Below, one piece after another: positions 15,695 to 23,018 of a DNA stretch of 32,990 nucleotides. The stretch is from the NCBI GenBank assembly GCA_910578065.1, contig CAJTPB010000021.1:1-32990 (forward strand), in the 5' to 3' direction. The notes under the pieces were generated by a model, which saw only the letters and a list, made by a program, of their open reading frames with translations, had not been told where the DNA came from and did no database searches. This stretch comes from an uncultured Christensenella sp. Its GTDB lineage: Bacteria > Bacillota > Clostridia > Christensenellales > Borkfalkiaceae. Position numbers and translations under genes: made by a program. The first letter of the stretch is position 1, and each line of letters starts with the position of its first letter.

Positions 15695-16876
15695 ATGGTA
15701 AACGAAAACATGAAAAAATTGGGGCAGGAGCGTTCGGCAATCCGCGAAATTTTCGAATACGGAAACGCGCGGGCAAACGAGATCGGGCGGGAGAACGTGT
15801 TCGATTTTTCGCTCGGCAATCCCAACGTGCCCGCGCCCGACTGCGTGCGGGAAGAAATTGAAAAGCTGCTTGTAAAAGTTCCCGCTCAACGGCTGCACGG
15901 CTATACCTCGGCGGCGGGCGCGCCCGAAGTGCGGAATGCGGTGGCGGACTATATTCGCGCGGCGTTCGGCGTATCCGCGCGTGCGGATTTGATTTATATG
16001 ACGTGCGGCGCGGCGGCTTCCCTTTCGATCGTCTTGCATGCATTGTGCGAAGAAGGCGACGAGTTTGTTATCGTCACGCCCTGCTTTCCCGAATACCGCG
16101 TATTCATCGAGGCGGCGGGCGGAAGGGTAACGGAAGCGCGCGCAAACGAAGCGTTTCATCTCGACCTTGCGGCGTTGGATCGGGCGGTCGGAACGCGCAC
16201 GAAAGGGGTTCTTATCAACTCCCCCAACAATCCTACGGGCGTCGTATACGGCGAAGAAGAAATTTGCGCGCTTGCGGAATTGTTAAAACGCAAAAGCGCA
16301 GAAAAAGGCGCGCCCGTAGTTTTAATTGCGGACGAGCCGTACCGCGAACTTACATACGGCGCGCGCGTGCCCTATTTGCCCAAGTATTACGCCGATACGA
16401 TCGTGTGTTATTCCTTTTCCAAATCGCTGTCGCTGGCGGGGGAACGGATCGGATATATTTCCGTAAGCCCTGCGTGTGCGGGGGCGGAAGATCTGTTTGC
16501 CGCCGTTTGCGGAGCGGGCAGAAGCCTCGGCTATGTGTGCGCGCCCGCGCTGTTTCAGCGGGTGTGCGCGGCGTGTTTGGGCAAATCGAGCAGTTTGCGG
16601 GCGTACGAAGAAAACCGCGATCTGTTGTACAATGCGCTGACCGAATACGGTTTTTCCTGTATCCGTCCGGACGGCGCGTTTTACCTGTTTATAAAATCGC
16701 CCGAAGAGGATGCCGCGGCATTTTGCGCGCGGGCAAAAGCATACGAATTGCTGCTTGTGCCGTCCGATTCGTTCGGAATCAAAGGGTACGTTCGCATTTC
16801 TTATTGCGTATCGAAACAGATGATCGAGCGCGCGCTTCCCGCCTTTTTAAAACTCGCAAACGAATACAAAAAATAA
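15695..16876 (+). CDS. PLP-dependent class I/II aminotransferase
   Basis: Fold-type I aminotransferase of about 393 aa, close in pattern to clostridial enzymes annotated as aspartate-type aminotransferases; amino-acid specificity cannot be read off. Blocks visible are FSLGNPNVPAP, YTSAAGAPEVR, NSPNNPTGVVY (substrate and PLP contacts), ADEPYRE (PLP-binding Asp and Tyr) and SFSKSLSLAGERIGY with the Schiff-base lysine at 243. The C-terminal PDGAFYLF and FGIKGYVRISY blocks are intact. Start at 15695 is chosen because related proteins begin near this point and AAGGGGG (15676-15682) lies upstream; a TTG at 15638 and an ATG at 15710 are alternatives. Upstream DNA is a tandem duplication of the uvrA/aminotransferase junction. 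Convergent with the AEC gene. No own promoter found. Confidence 0.92.
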   Translation: MVNENMKKLGQERSAIREIFEYGNARANEIGRENVFDFSLGNPNVPAPDCVREEIEKLLVKVPAQRLHGYTSAAGAPEVRNAVADYIRAAFGVSARADLIYMTCGAAASLSIVLHALCEEGDEFVIVTPCFPEYRVFIEAAGGRVTEARANEAFHLDLAALDRAVGTRTKGVLINSPNNPTGVVYGEEEICALAELLKRKSAEKGAPVVLIADEPYRELTYGARVPYLPKYYADTIVCYSFSKSLSLAGERIGYISVSPACAGAEDLFAAVCGAGRSLGYVCAPALFQRVCAACLGKSSSLRAYEENRDLLYNALTEYGFSCIRPDGAFYLFIKSPEEDAAAFCARAKAYELLLVPSDSFGIKGYVRISYCVSKQMIERALPAFLKLANEYKK

Positions 16877-16890
16877 ACCGAAAGGGAAAT

Positions 16891-16931
16891 AAAAGCCCGC
16901 CGTTCTTTCGCACAAAGAACGGCGGGCTTTT
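16891..16931. terminator. Bidirectional terminator between the aminotransferase and AEC genes
   Basis: Perfect 18-bp stem (16891-16908 with 16914-16931) and a 5-base loop. The stem ends in AAAA on one side and TTTT on the other, so it can stop transcripts from both convergent genes. Confidence 0.95.
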
Positions 16932-16936
16932 CAACT

Positions 16937-16961
16937 TTGTTTACAGCTCGATCAACAAAAG
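16937..16961 (-). pseudogene. Duplicated 3' end of the AEC transporter gene, 66-bp offset
   Basis: The 25 bases here match 17003-17027 with two substitutions next to each other. The match spans the TAA stop codon and the last coding codons of the transporter. Read on the minus strand the real end gives LLLITL-stop and the copy LLLIEL-stop. The copy sits between the functional stop and the terminator, so it is transcribed but not translated. The 41 bases between the copies show no other clear similarity. Confidence 0.75.
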
Positions 16962-17006
16962 AGTATGCTACGGCGGAATCTCTTACAATATGCTTTTTAA
17001 CATTGT

Positions 17007-17990
17007 TTACAGCGTGATCAACAAAAGCGCAAAGGGCAGCGTGAACAGCGAAAGGATCGTTCCCGTTGCGTATGCAGCGGCGGCAAAGTTTTTTTTTCCG
17101 TCGAATTTTTCCGCAAAGGCGACGATGGTCGCGGCGGGCGGCATACTCATGGCGATCACGGGCGCAAGCAAAACGTACGGCGTTTCCGCAAACAGTCCGT
17201 TCAGTTTAAAGGGCAATATCAGCAGGTAGGTAAGCCCGAACGAAAGGATCAGCCGCACGGCGGAAGCAAGATAAATTTTTCCGTTGCAGAACAGTTCCTT
17301 AATGGATAGGTCGGCAAGGCGAACTCCTACGATCATCATAGAAAGGGGCGCGGTCATGTTGCCCGTATATACGACGATTTGTTGCAGTTCGCTTACCGCT
17401 TCCATGTTAAATACGTTGATTTGCGGCACGCAGAAGAGCAAAATTCCAACGGCGCAGCCGATGGTGCAGGGGTTTAAAAACGCTTTTTTCAGCGAGATCT
17501 GTTTTTTGTCTTGCGTGATCAGGTATGCGCCTACCGTCCATAAAATCAGGTTAAAGGTAACGGTAAAAATCATTAAGTACATCATGGCTTCCGAATTGCC
17601 TTCCGTAAACATGTCGATAAACGGAATGCCCACAAACGCGCAGTTGGAAAAGGTTCCCGCAAAAATCAACAGATTGCGCTGCGTTTTCTCTTGCGGGTTT
17701 TTCATAAATAAAAATACAAGATAACTTGCGCCCAACGTTAAAAAGAGCGCGGCAAACGAAAGCAAAAATACCCATAAAAAATTTAACAGTACCGCGCCCG
17801 TAACGGGAATGGGATCAATCGCAAACGCCTTAACGGAAAGCATGGGCTGGCACACGTACAATAAAATATTGGCAAGCGAAAGCAAACTTTCCCCGCTTAC
17901 GAGTTTGGTTTTTTTCAGCGCAAAGCCGGGGATCGCAAACGCGAATAAAACCAACATGATCAAACAGACTTTTGTAATAATTTGCAGCAT
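17007..17990 (-). CDS. AEC-family transporter (auxin efflux carrier superfamily)
   Basis: Integral membrane transporter of 327 aa, the usual length, with about ten hydrophobic helices in two five-helix halves. Family patterns include the first helix with a Pro (AFAIPGFALKK), the crossover region of the first half (NCAFVGIPFIDMF) and the second-half stretch (VLLAPVIAMSMPPAATIVAFAEKF). Bacterial members export or import small organic acids or amino acids; the substrate here is unknown. The start is set at 17990 because GGGAGG lies six bases upstream; an in-frame TTG at 18005 would lie before that site. Own promoter, convergent terminator shared with the aminotransferase. Divergent from spoVT. 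Confidence 0.88.
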   Translation of the reverse strand: MLQIITKVCLIMLVLFAFAIPGFALKKTKLVSGESLLSLANILLYVCQPMLSVKAFAIDPIPVTGAVLLNFLWVFLLSFAALFLTLGASYLVFLFMKNPQEKTQRNLLIFAGTFSNCAFVGIPFIDMFTEGNSEAMMYLMIFTVTFNLILWTVGAYLITQDKKQISLKKAFLNPCTIGCAVGILLFCVPQINVFNMEAVSELQQIVVYTGNMTAPLSMMIVGVRLADLSIKELFCNGKIYLASAVRLILSFGLTYLLILPFKLNGLFAETPYVLLAPVIAMSMPPAATIVAFAEKFDGKKNFAAAAYATGTILSLFTLPFALLLITL

Positions 17991-18019
17991 AGCCGCCTCC
18001 CGCAAAGTTCCGATTGTTT

Positions 18020-18048
18020 ATTATACGCGCATTGCGGGGGAAAGGCAA
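18020..18048 (-). promoter_or_regulatory. Sigma-A type promoter for the AEC gene
   Basis: On the minus strand -35 TTGCCT (18043-18048), 17-bp spacer and perfect -10 TATAAT (18020-18025). The start codon is about 30 bases downstream. Confidence 0.85.
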
Positions 18049-18109
18049 GCGTATAAGCGAAAGCGGGAAAAAGTTCCGCGGAATTTTCTCGCGAAAAAGG
18101 AAAAAAACG

Positions 18110-18138
18110 GAATAGAAAAAATTTACTTCCGCATAATG
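18110..18138 (+). promoter_or_regulatory. Sigma-G/F-like promoter candidate for spoVT
   Basis: GAATA (18110-18114) and CATAATG (18132-18138), 17 bp apart, are close to the forespore sigma-G pattern GHATR and CATHHTA. In Bacillus subtilis spoVT is sigma-G dependent. No good sigma-A promoter is seen in the same stretch. Assignment by pattern only. Confidence 0.5.
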
Positions 18139-18163
18139 AAAGTATACGGAGGTAATAAAATTT

Positions 18164-18712
18164 ATGAAAGCAACGGGTATCGTTAGAAGAATCGACGAAT
18201 TGGGCAGAGTGGTGATCCCCAAAGAGATCCGCCGCACCCTTCGCATTCGGGAAGGAGACCCCTTAGAACTGTTTACCGACCGCGACGAGCTTATGCTGAA
18301 AAAGTATTCGCCTATCGCTTCCATCGAGCGGCTTTCGGAAGGCACGGCAAAATCGTTAAGCGAGCAAAGCGGACATCTTGCCGTTATTTGCGATACGGAC
18401 GGAATTTTGTTCGCAAGCGGACAGGGCAAAAAATCGCTTATGAGCAAAAGCGTTTCCGAAGAATTGACCGAGATCATGCGTTCGCGCAGAAGTTATCTTG
18501 CCAATCTTTCGGAGGGCGGCGATATCGTTCCCGTAGCGGGAGATACCGATTTATCCGTCACGGCGCAGGTCATTGTTCCCATCGTGGCGGGCGGCGATTG
18601 TTTGGGCGCGGTTGCGCTTCTTTCGCAGGAAGAGGGCGCAAAAATGGAATCTTCCGCGGTGAAACTTGCGCGGCTTACGGCGGATATCATCGCCAATCAA
18701 TTCGAATCGTAA
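18164..18712 (+). CDS. spoVT: Stage V sporulation regulator SpoVT
   Basis: DNA-binding transition-state regulator that modulates forespore gene expression. The 182-aa protein has the AbrB swapped-hairpin domain at 1-50; its N-terminus ATGIVRRIDELGRVVIPKEI differs from Bacillus SpoVT at only one place over this stretch. Residues 55-182 form the GAF-like domain typical of SpoVT and absent from AbrB. GGAGG lies 11 bases before the ATG. A forespore-type promoter candidate lies upstream. The following genes (flippase, mazG) keep the order known from B. subtilis (spoVT-yabM-yabN), but here a 435-bp repeat-rich spacer separates spoVT from them. Confidence 0.97.
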   Translation: MKATGIVRRIDELGRVVIPKEIRRTLRIREGDPLELFTDRDELMLKKYSPIASIERLSEGTAKSLSEQSGHLAVICDTDGILFASGQGKKSLMSKSVSEELTEIMRSRRSYLANLSEGGDIVPVAGDTDLSVTAQVIVPIVAGGDCLGAVALLSQEEGAKMESSAVKLARLTADIIANQFES

Positions 18713-19035
18713 TCGGGTTGTTCCGCCTATCACGGCGGAAGTTACATAAGTGCAAAATCGGCATGCAAAAAATTGTGCGGTTCATGTTAGGGATTGTTTT
18801 CAATGAACGGTGATGAGAAATTATGTTTGTTACCGTGCTATTTACATAAGTGTGAACGAGGAAAAATTTTGTGTAGTTAAAGCCAAACCGTAACGAATAA
18901 TCACGATTGTTGCTGTGCCGTTTAATAAGCGCACGGGAGAGATAAAAAATTTGTGCGGTGCATATCGGGCGGTATTGCCGATGAAACCGTAACGAATGAC
19001 TTGCTTGCCGCGGCGCAATAAAAGAAAATATTATG
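18703..19035. repeat. Degenerate tandem repeat after spoVT, units of 80-100 bp
   Basis: Three motifs recur in the same order. CGAATCGTAATC (18703, the spoVT end) is echoed by AACCGTAACGAATAATCACG (near 18885) and AACCGTAACGAATGAC (near 18984). TTACATAAGTG (18742 and 18842) is echoed by TTTAATAAGCGC (18921) and CGCAATAAAAG (near 19014). An AAAATTTTGTG or AAAAATTTGTGCGG block follows each. Spacing is 80-100 bp. The first unit overlaps the last codons of spoVT. A 7-bp hairpin TTCCGCC/GGCGGAA (18721-18740) lies in the first unit but has no T-run. I see no gene between 18713 and 19147. Confidence 0.6.
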
Positions 19036-19147
19036 TAAGGTTCACCGGAAGGATTGGGGGATTATTTTGCTTGCGCAAATCAGCAAAATGCGGCGGTCGC
19101 CTCGGACATGTGTTGCGAAAATGCGGTAAATCATGCGTACATACCCT

Positions 19148-20539
19148 ATGAAACACAAATCATTTTTAAAAAGCGCGCTGATCGTTTCGATCGGAGGAAT
19201 GGCGGCAAAGGGGATCGGCGCACTGTACCGCATTCCTTTGACCAACCTGTTGGGCGGGTACGGAATGGGTTTATACCAAATGGCGTATCCCTTTTTTTGC
19301 GTGCTGCTCACCTTTTCTTCCGCAGGCATTCCCTCGGCGTTCGCCCGCATGATCGCGCGGGAGCACGCTTCGGGGAGCGGGCACGGCGGAACGGTTCGCG
19401 CGGCGCTCGGCGTGTTCTTTGCGCTGGGGCTTTGCGGCGCGTTGATCATGTGTTTGCTCGCGCCCGACATGAGCGCGCTGCAAGGGGATGAAAGTTTAAT
19501 AAACTGTTATTACGCGTTGGCGCCTTCTGTTTTGCTCGTTGCGCTGATCGCCGTTTTCCGCGGATATTTTCAAGGAAAAAACGATATGAAGCCGACGGCG
19601 GTATCCGAAATTTTCGAGCAGACGGTAAAGGCGGCTGCGGGCTTGTTTTTTGCGTTGCGCTTCCGCGAAGATCCGATGCGCGCCGTCGCATATACGTTGA
19701 TCGCCGTTACCCTTTCCGAAGCGTTCGCGCTCGCTTATTTGATTTTGCGCTACCGCGGGGAAGAAAGAAAAACGTTCCCTTCGCGCGCGCACGCAACGGG
19801 CGGGGAAATCGTGCGGGCGGCTTTTCCCGTTATGGCGGCCGCCGCCCTGTTGCCCCTTTCGCAAATGGCGGACAGCGTGATCATCGTGCGGCTGTTATCC
19901 CGCTATTCGACGCGCGCGGTATCGCTGTACGGGCTGTACGCAGGCGGCGCCGTTTCCCTTGTCAATCTTCCTGCAAGCGTCTGCTACGGGCTTGCCGCGG
20001 CGGCGGTGCCCGCCGTATCCGAAGCGTTTGCGCGCGGCGATCGTGAAGGGGGTAAAAGAAAGGCGATGTTCGCCCTCGGCATTACGTTGTTTCTTTCCGC
20101 GCCCTGCGCGGCGGGGCTGTTTCTCTTCGCCCGCCCCATCGTATCGCTGTTGTATTCCTCTTTAAGCCAAGAGGACGCGCAAACGCTTGTTACCCTTGTT
20201 CGCCTTTCCGCCGTTTCGGCGGCAAGCCTTTCCTGCGTGCAGACTTTATCTGCCTGCCTTACGGGAATGGGCAAGGCAAAGTACGCGGCTTTTTCTATGC
20301 TGATCGCGGTAACGGTAAAATTCGCATTGCAATGGCTGTTGCTTCCCCGCCCTTCCCTTTCGGTAGGAGGCGCGGCGATCGCTTCGGCGGCGTGTTATTT
20401 GATTGCTTTTTTCCTCGATTTGTTTTATACTGTAACGGAAAAACACGGAGGCAGAAAACATGATCACGGTTGTGAGTTTGGGCGTAGAAAAAAACGATTG
20501 GACGGAGCGGGCGCGCAAGGCGATCGAATGCGCGGATAA
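19148..20539 (+). CDS. MOP-superfamily flippase, SpoVB/YabM-like
   Basis: Polytopic membrane protein of about 463 aa with 12-14 hydrophobic helices, of the MATE/MurJ/Wzx-related flippase superfamily. The start KSFLKSALIVSIGGMAAKGIGALYRIPL and the YGMGLYQMAYP block are typical of SpoVB-type proteins, which are thought to move lipid-linked envelope or cortex precursors across the membrane. Its place after spoVT and before mazG matches B. subtilis yabM. The start at 19148 is chosen by homology; neither it nor the ATG at 19133 has a good binding site. The last 26 residues (rich in Arg, Lys, Gly) are read from the first 80 bases of mazG in another frame, so the native stop may have been lost. Confidence 0.85.
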   Translation: MKHKSFLKSALIVSIGGMAAKGIGALYRIPLTNLLGGYGMGLYQMAYPFFCVLLTFSSAGIPSAFARMIAREHASGSGHGGTVRAALGVFFALGLCGALIMCLLAPDMSALQGDESLINCYYALAPSVLLVALIAVFRGYFQGKNDMKPTAVSEIFEQTVKAAAGLFFALRFREDPMRAVAYTLIAVTLSEAFALAYLILRYRGEERKTFPSRAHATGGEIVRAAFPVMAAAALLPLSQMADSVIIVRLLSRYSTRAVSLYGLYAGGAVSLVNLPASVCYGLAAAAVPAVSEAFARGDREGGKRKAMFALGITLFLSAPCAAGLFLFARPIVSLLYSSLSQEDAQTLVTLVRLSAVSAASLSCVQTLSACLTGMGKAKYAAFSMLIAVTVKFALQWLLLPRPSLSVGGAAIASAACYLIAFFLDLFYTVTEKHGGRKHDHGCEFGRRKKRLDGAGAQGDRMRG

Positions 20540-21872
20540 AGTAGTTTTGCGCACGGGACTTACCCCTTCCGCGCAAACGCTGAAAGAGGCGGGTATCTTA
20601 TTTCAAACGCTGGATAGCATGTACGAAAAGAGCCGCAATTTTCAAACGCTGGCGCGCAATTTGGCGGCGGAAGTAATTCGCCTTGCGGAAGGGATAAATC
20701 TTTGTTATTGCGTAGACGGCGGCGCGTGCGAGGACGAAAGCGTTGCGCTTTTGCGCAAGCGGAAAGACGCTTCCGTGATCGAAGGGGTAAGCAAGGGGGC
20801 TTACGGCGCGGCGCGCGCGGGGATCGTCGGCGGATACACGGCGGTATCGGCGTATGCCCTGCGGGAAAAGAAAATATCGCTGCCCCTCGTCGTGTACGAC
20901 GTCGATAACAGGGAACTTGCGGGCGACGTAAAACTTGCCCTTGCCGATCGGTTCGGCGACGAAGCGGAAGCGTGCTATATTGCGCAAAATACCGCGGTAA
21001 AAATACCCATGTACGAGGCGGACAGACAAAAAACGTACGATCACAGTACCATGATCGCGGTATACGAACAGCCTTTGCTTGCCAAAAAGCGGTTCGATAC
21101 GGAAGACCTTGCGGCGATCTTGCGCCTTTTGCGCGCGCCCGACGGGTGCCCGTGGGATCGGGCGCAAACGCACCAAAGCATTCGAATTAACGCGATCGAA
21201 GAGGCGTACGAACTCGTCGACGCGATCGACTGCAACGACGCGGATAAGATGTGCGAAGAGGCGGGCGACGTGATGATGCAGGCGCTGTTCCATACGCTGA
21301 TCGAAGAGGAGCGCGGCTCGTTCAATTTGACGGACCTGCTGAGCGGGGTGTGCGAAAAACTTATTACCCGCCATACCCATGTATTCGGAAAAGATAAGGC
21401 GGCGGGCGCGGACGGCGCGCTTTCCGTATGGGATAAAAACAAAATGACGGAAAAGCATCAAACTACTTTTTCCGATGCGGTGAACGACGTTCCCGCATGC
21501 TTCCCCGCATTGCTTCGCGCGCAGAAAATCGTAAAGCGCATGGCAAAAGGCGGGTGGGATTTTCAAAATCCCGAAAGCTGCAAAAAGAAATTTGCGGAAG
21601 AGGCGGAAGAACTTGCGGCGGCGGTGAAGCGGGGGGATAAAAAGGAGATCGCGGGCGAGTTCGGCGATCTGCTGATGGTGCTTGCGCATACGGCGTATAT
21701 GCTGGGGGTCGATTCGGAGCAAGCGCTGTCGGATACGGTGAAAACGTGCGCCGCGCGGTATAACGAGTGGGAACGGCTTGTTCTGGCGGACGGAAAAGAC
21801 GTAAACGCGCTTTCTAGCGAAGAATGGCAGGCGTATTACAAAAGGGCGAAAGAACATGTTTCATCCCGTTGA
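20460..21872 (+). CDS. mazG: MazG nucleoside triphosphate pyrophosphohydrolase with degenerate N-terminal methylase-like domain
   Basis: House-cleaning enzyme of 470 aa that hydrolyses NTPs to NMP and pyrophosphate, as B. subtilis YabN. The N-terminal 200 residues look like the tetrapyrrole-methylase-like domain of YabN, but the SAM-binding GxGPGD motif is reduced to SLGVEKNDW and the usual VPGHP block reads VDGGACEDES, so methyl transfer is unlikely. The tandem MazG domains (about 214-330 and 345-440) are intact: APDGCPWDRAQTHQS, then metal-binding EEAYE (about 245) and EEAGDVMMQ; second copy EEAEEL and EFGDLLM. GGAGG lies before the ATG. It overlaps the flippase gene by 80 bases and dusB by 17 bases, so the three are probably translated in a coupled way. 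Confidence 0.93.
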   Translation: MITVVSLGVEKNDWTERARKAIECADKVVLRTGLTPSAQTLKEAGILFQTLDSMYEKSRNFQTLARNLAAEVIRLAEGINLCYCVDGGACEDESVALLRKRKDASVIEGVSKGAYGAARAGIVGGYTAVSAYALREKKISLPLVVYDVDNRELAGDVKLALADRFGDEAEACYIAQNTAVKIPMYEADRQKTYDHSTMIAVYEQPLLAKKRFDTEDLAAILRLLRAPDGCPWDRAQTHQSIRINAIEEAYELVDAIDCNDADKMCEEAGDVMMQALFHTLIEEERGSFNLTDLLSGVCEKLITRHTHVFGKDKAAGADGALSVWDKNKMTEKHQTTFSDAVNDVPACFPALLRAQKIVKRMAKGGWDFQNPESCKKKFAEEAEELAAAVKRGDKKEIAGEFGDLLMVLAHTAYMLGVDSEQALSDTVKTCAARYNEWERLVLADGKDVNALSSEEWQAYYKRAKEHVSSR

Positions 21873-22788
21873 AATCGCGGGCATGCACTGCCCGAACAAC
21901 ATATTTTTAGCGCCGCTTGCGGGGTATACCAATTATCCCTTCCGCGAACTGTGCCGTGGGTTGGGCGCGGGGCTTACTTTTACCGAAATGGTGAGCTGCA
22001 AGGGGTTGCGCTACGGAAACGAAGAAACGAAAAAATTGCTTTTCTGCGGAAACGAATCGCCCAAGGCGGCGCAGATTTTCGGGTGCGATCCCGCGATCAT
22101 GCGCGAGGCGTGCGAGGGGGAAGAGCTGGCGCCCTACGATTTGATCGATATCAACATGGGATGTCCTATGCCGAAAATCGTAAACAACGGCGAAGGCAGC
22201 GCGCTGCTCGAAAATTTCTCGTTGGCGGAAAAGGTAATTTCCGCGTGCGTAAAAAGCGGCAAGCGCGTTTCGGTAAAATTCCGCATGGGGGTAAAGAAGG
22301 GGGAACGGCTTGCCGCAGAGTTTGCCAAACTGTGCGAAGGGGCGGGCGCGTGCATGGTAACGGTGCACGGCAGAACGCGCGATATGATTTATGCGGGCGA
22401 GGCGGATTATGCGGAAATCGCCCGCGCGAAGAACGCCGTGCGCATTCCCGTTATCGCCAACGGGGGCATTTTTTCCAAAGAGGACGCGCTGCGCGCCCTC
22501 CGTTTAACGGGGGCGGACGGGGTGATGATCGCCCGCGCCGCGCTGTACGATCCGTTGATTTTTTGCGATCTGCTCGAAAAGGACCGCCCGCCGCTGCTCC
22601 CTCTGTTTTCCCGTCAGCTTGCGCAGACAAAGCAATTATACGGCGAACGGTTTGCAACGGTGTTCATGCGCAAAATAGCGGCGTTTTGGCTGAAAGGCAA
22701 AAAAGGGGCGGCGGAATACAAAAGAAAGCTGTTTTCGGCGGAAAGTTCCGAATCGGTTCTTCTTCTTGCCGAAGAAATTTTTCGGTAA
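21856..22788 (+). CDS. dusB: tRNA-dihydrouridine synthase, DusB type
   Basis: FMN enzyme of 310 aa that reduces uridine to dihydrouridine in the D-loop of tRNA. The start ANNxF-type FMN site reads NIFLAPLAGYTNYPFR (15-30). The DINMGCPMPKIVNNGEGSAL block (from about 98) has the catalytic cysteine at 103. KFRMG and VHGRTRDMIYAG carry the FMN and substrate residues, and IANGGIFSKEDA with GADGVMIARAAL closes the phosphate-binding site. The helical C-terminal domain is present. The gene begins inside the end of mazG. A structured element and a terminator follow. Confidence 0.95.
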   Translation: MFHPVEIAGMHCPNNIFLAPLAGYTNYPFRELCRGLGAGLTFTEMVSCKGLRYGNEETKKLLFCGNESPKAAQIFGCDPAIMREACEGEELAPYDLIDINMGCPMPKIVNNGEGSALLENFSLAEKVISACVKSGKRVSVKFRMGVKKGERLAAEFAKLCEGAGACMVTVHGRTRDMIYAGEADYAEIARAKNAVRIPVIANGGIFSKEDALRALRLTGADGVMIARAALYDPLIFCDLLEKDRPPLLPLFSRQLAQTKQLYGERFATVFMRKIAAFWLKGKKGAAEYKRKLFSAESSESVLLLAEEIFR

Positions 22789-22799
22789 AGGCGGGGGTT

Positions 22800-22854
22800 G
22801 GATATACAACGCCGTAAGGCTTGCCCTATCGGGCGAAAGGGCGTTTCTGTATCC
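22800..22854 (+). other. Long imperfect hairpin after dusB, possible structured RNA
   Basis: Arms 22800-22813 (GGATATACAACGCC) and 22840-22854 (GGCGTTTCTGTATCC) pair over 13 positions with one mismatch, one wobble and one bulge. The 26-base apex holds a second hairpin GCCC-TATC-GGGC (22823-22834). No T-run follows, so it is not a normal terminator, and a separate terminator lies 24 bases on. It could be an mRNA 3' stabiliser, a small RNA or a repetitive palindromic element. Confidence 0.5.
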
Positions 22855-22875
22855 CCACACTAAAAATACATAGCA

Positions 22876-22908
22876 AGGGCGTGTAAGGCAAATTACGCGC
22901 CTTTTTTG
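22876..22908 (+). terminator. Rho-independent terminator of the flippase-mazG-dusB operon
   Basis: GGCGTGTAA (22878-22886) pairs with TTACGCGCC (22893-22901), nine pairs with one wobble, then six T. Confidence 0.88.
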
Positions 22909-22950
22909 CGTTTTCGGGCGGTTTAATTTTAAAAAACCGTTTGAATATGC

Positions 22951-22979
22951 TGTACATTTTTTTGCCGTTATGGTATAAT
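22951..22979 (+). promoter_or_regulatory. Promoter for gyrB
   Basis: -35-like TGTACA (22951-22956), 17-bp spacer, and -10 TATAAT (22974-22979) with an upstream TGG, giving an extended -10. The leader to the gyrB start is about 33 bases. Confidence 0.8.
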
Positions 22980-23018
22980 TTTCATATTGGAATCGCGTTT
23001 ATTTTATAAGGAGTATTT

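Noticed and set aside
16003..17229. Plus-strand frame of 408 codons
   Set aside because: Runs out of frame through the aminotransferase, across the bidirectional terminator and into the AEC gene. Arg-rich nonsense pattern.
20598..21857. Minus-strand frame of 419 codons
   Set aside because: Lies fully antisense to mazG, which has clear family motifs. Long antisense frames are common here because of codon bias.
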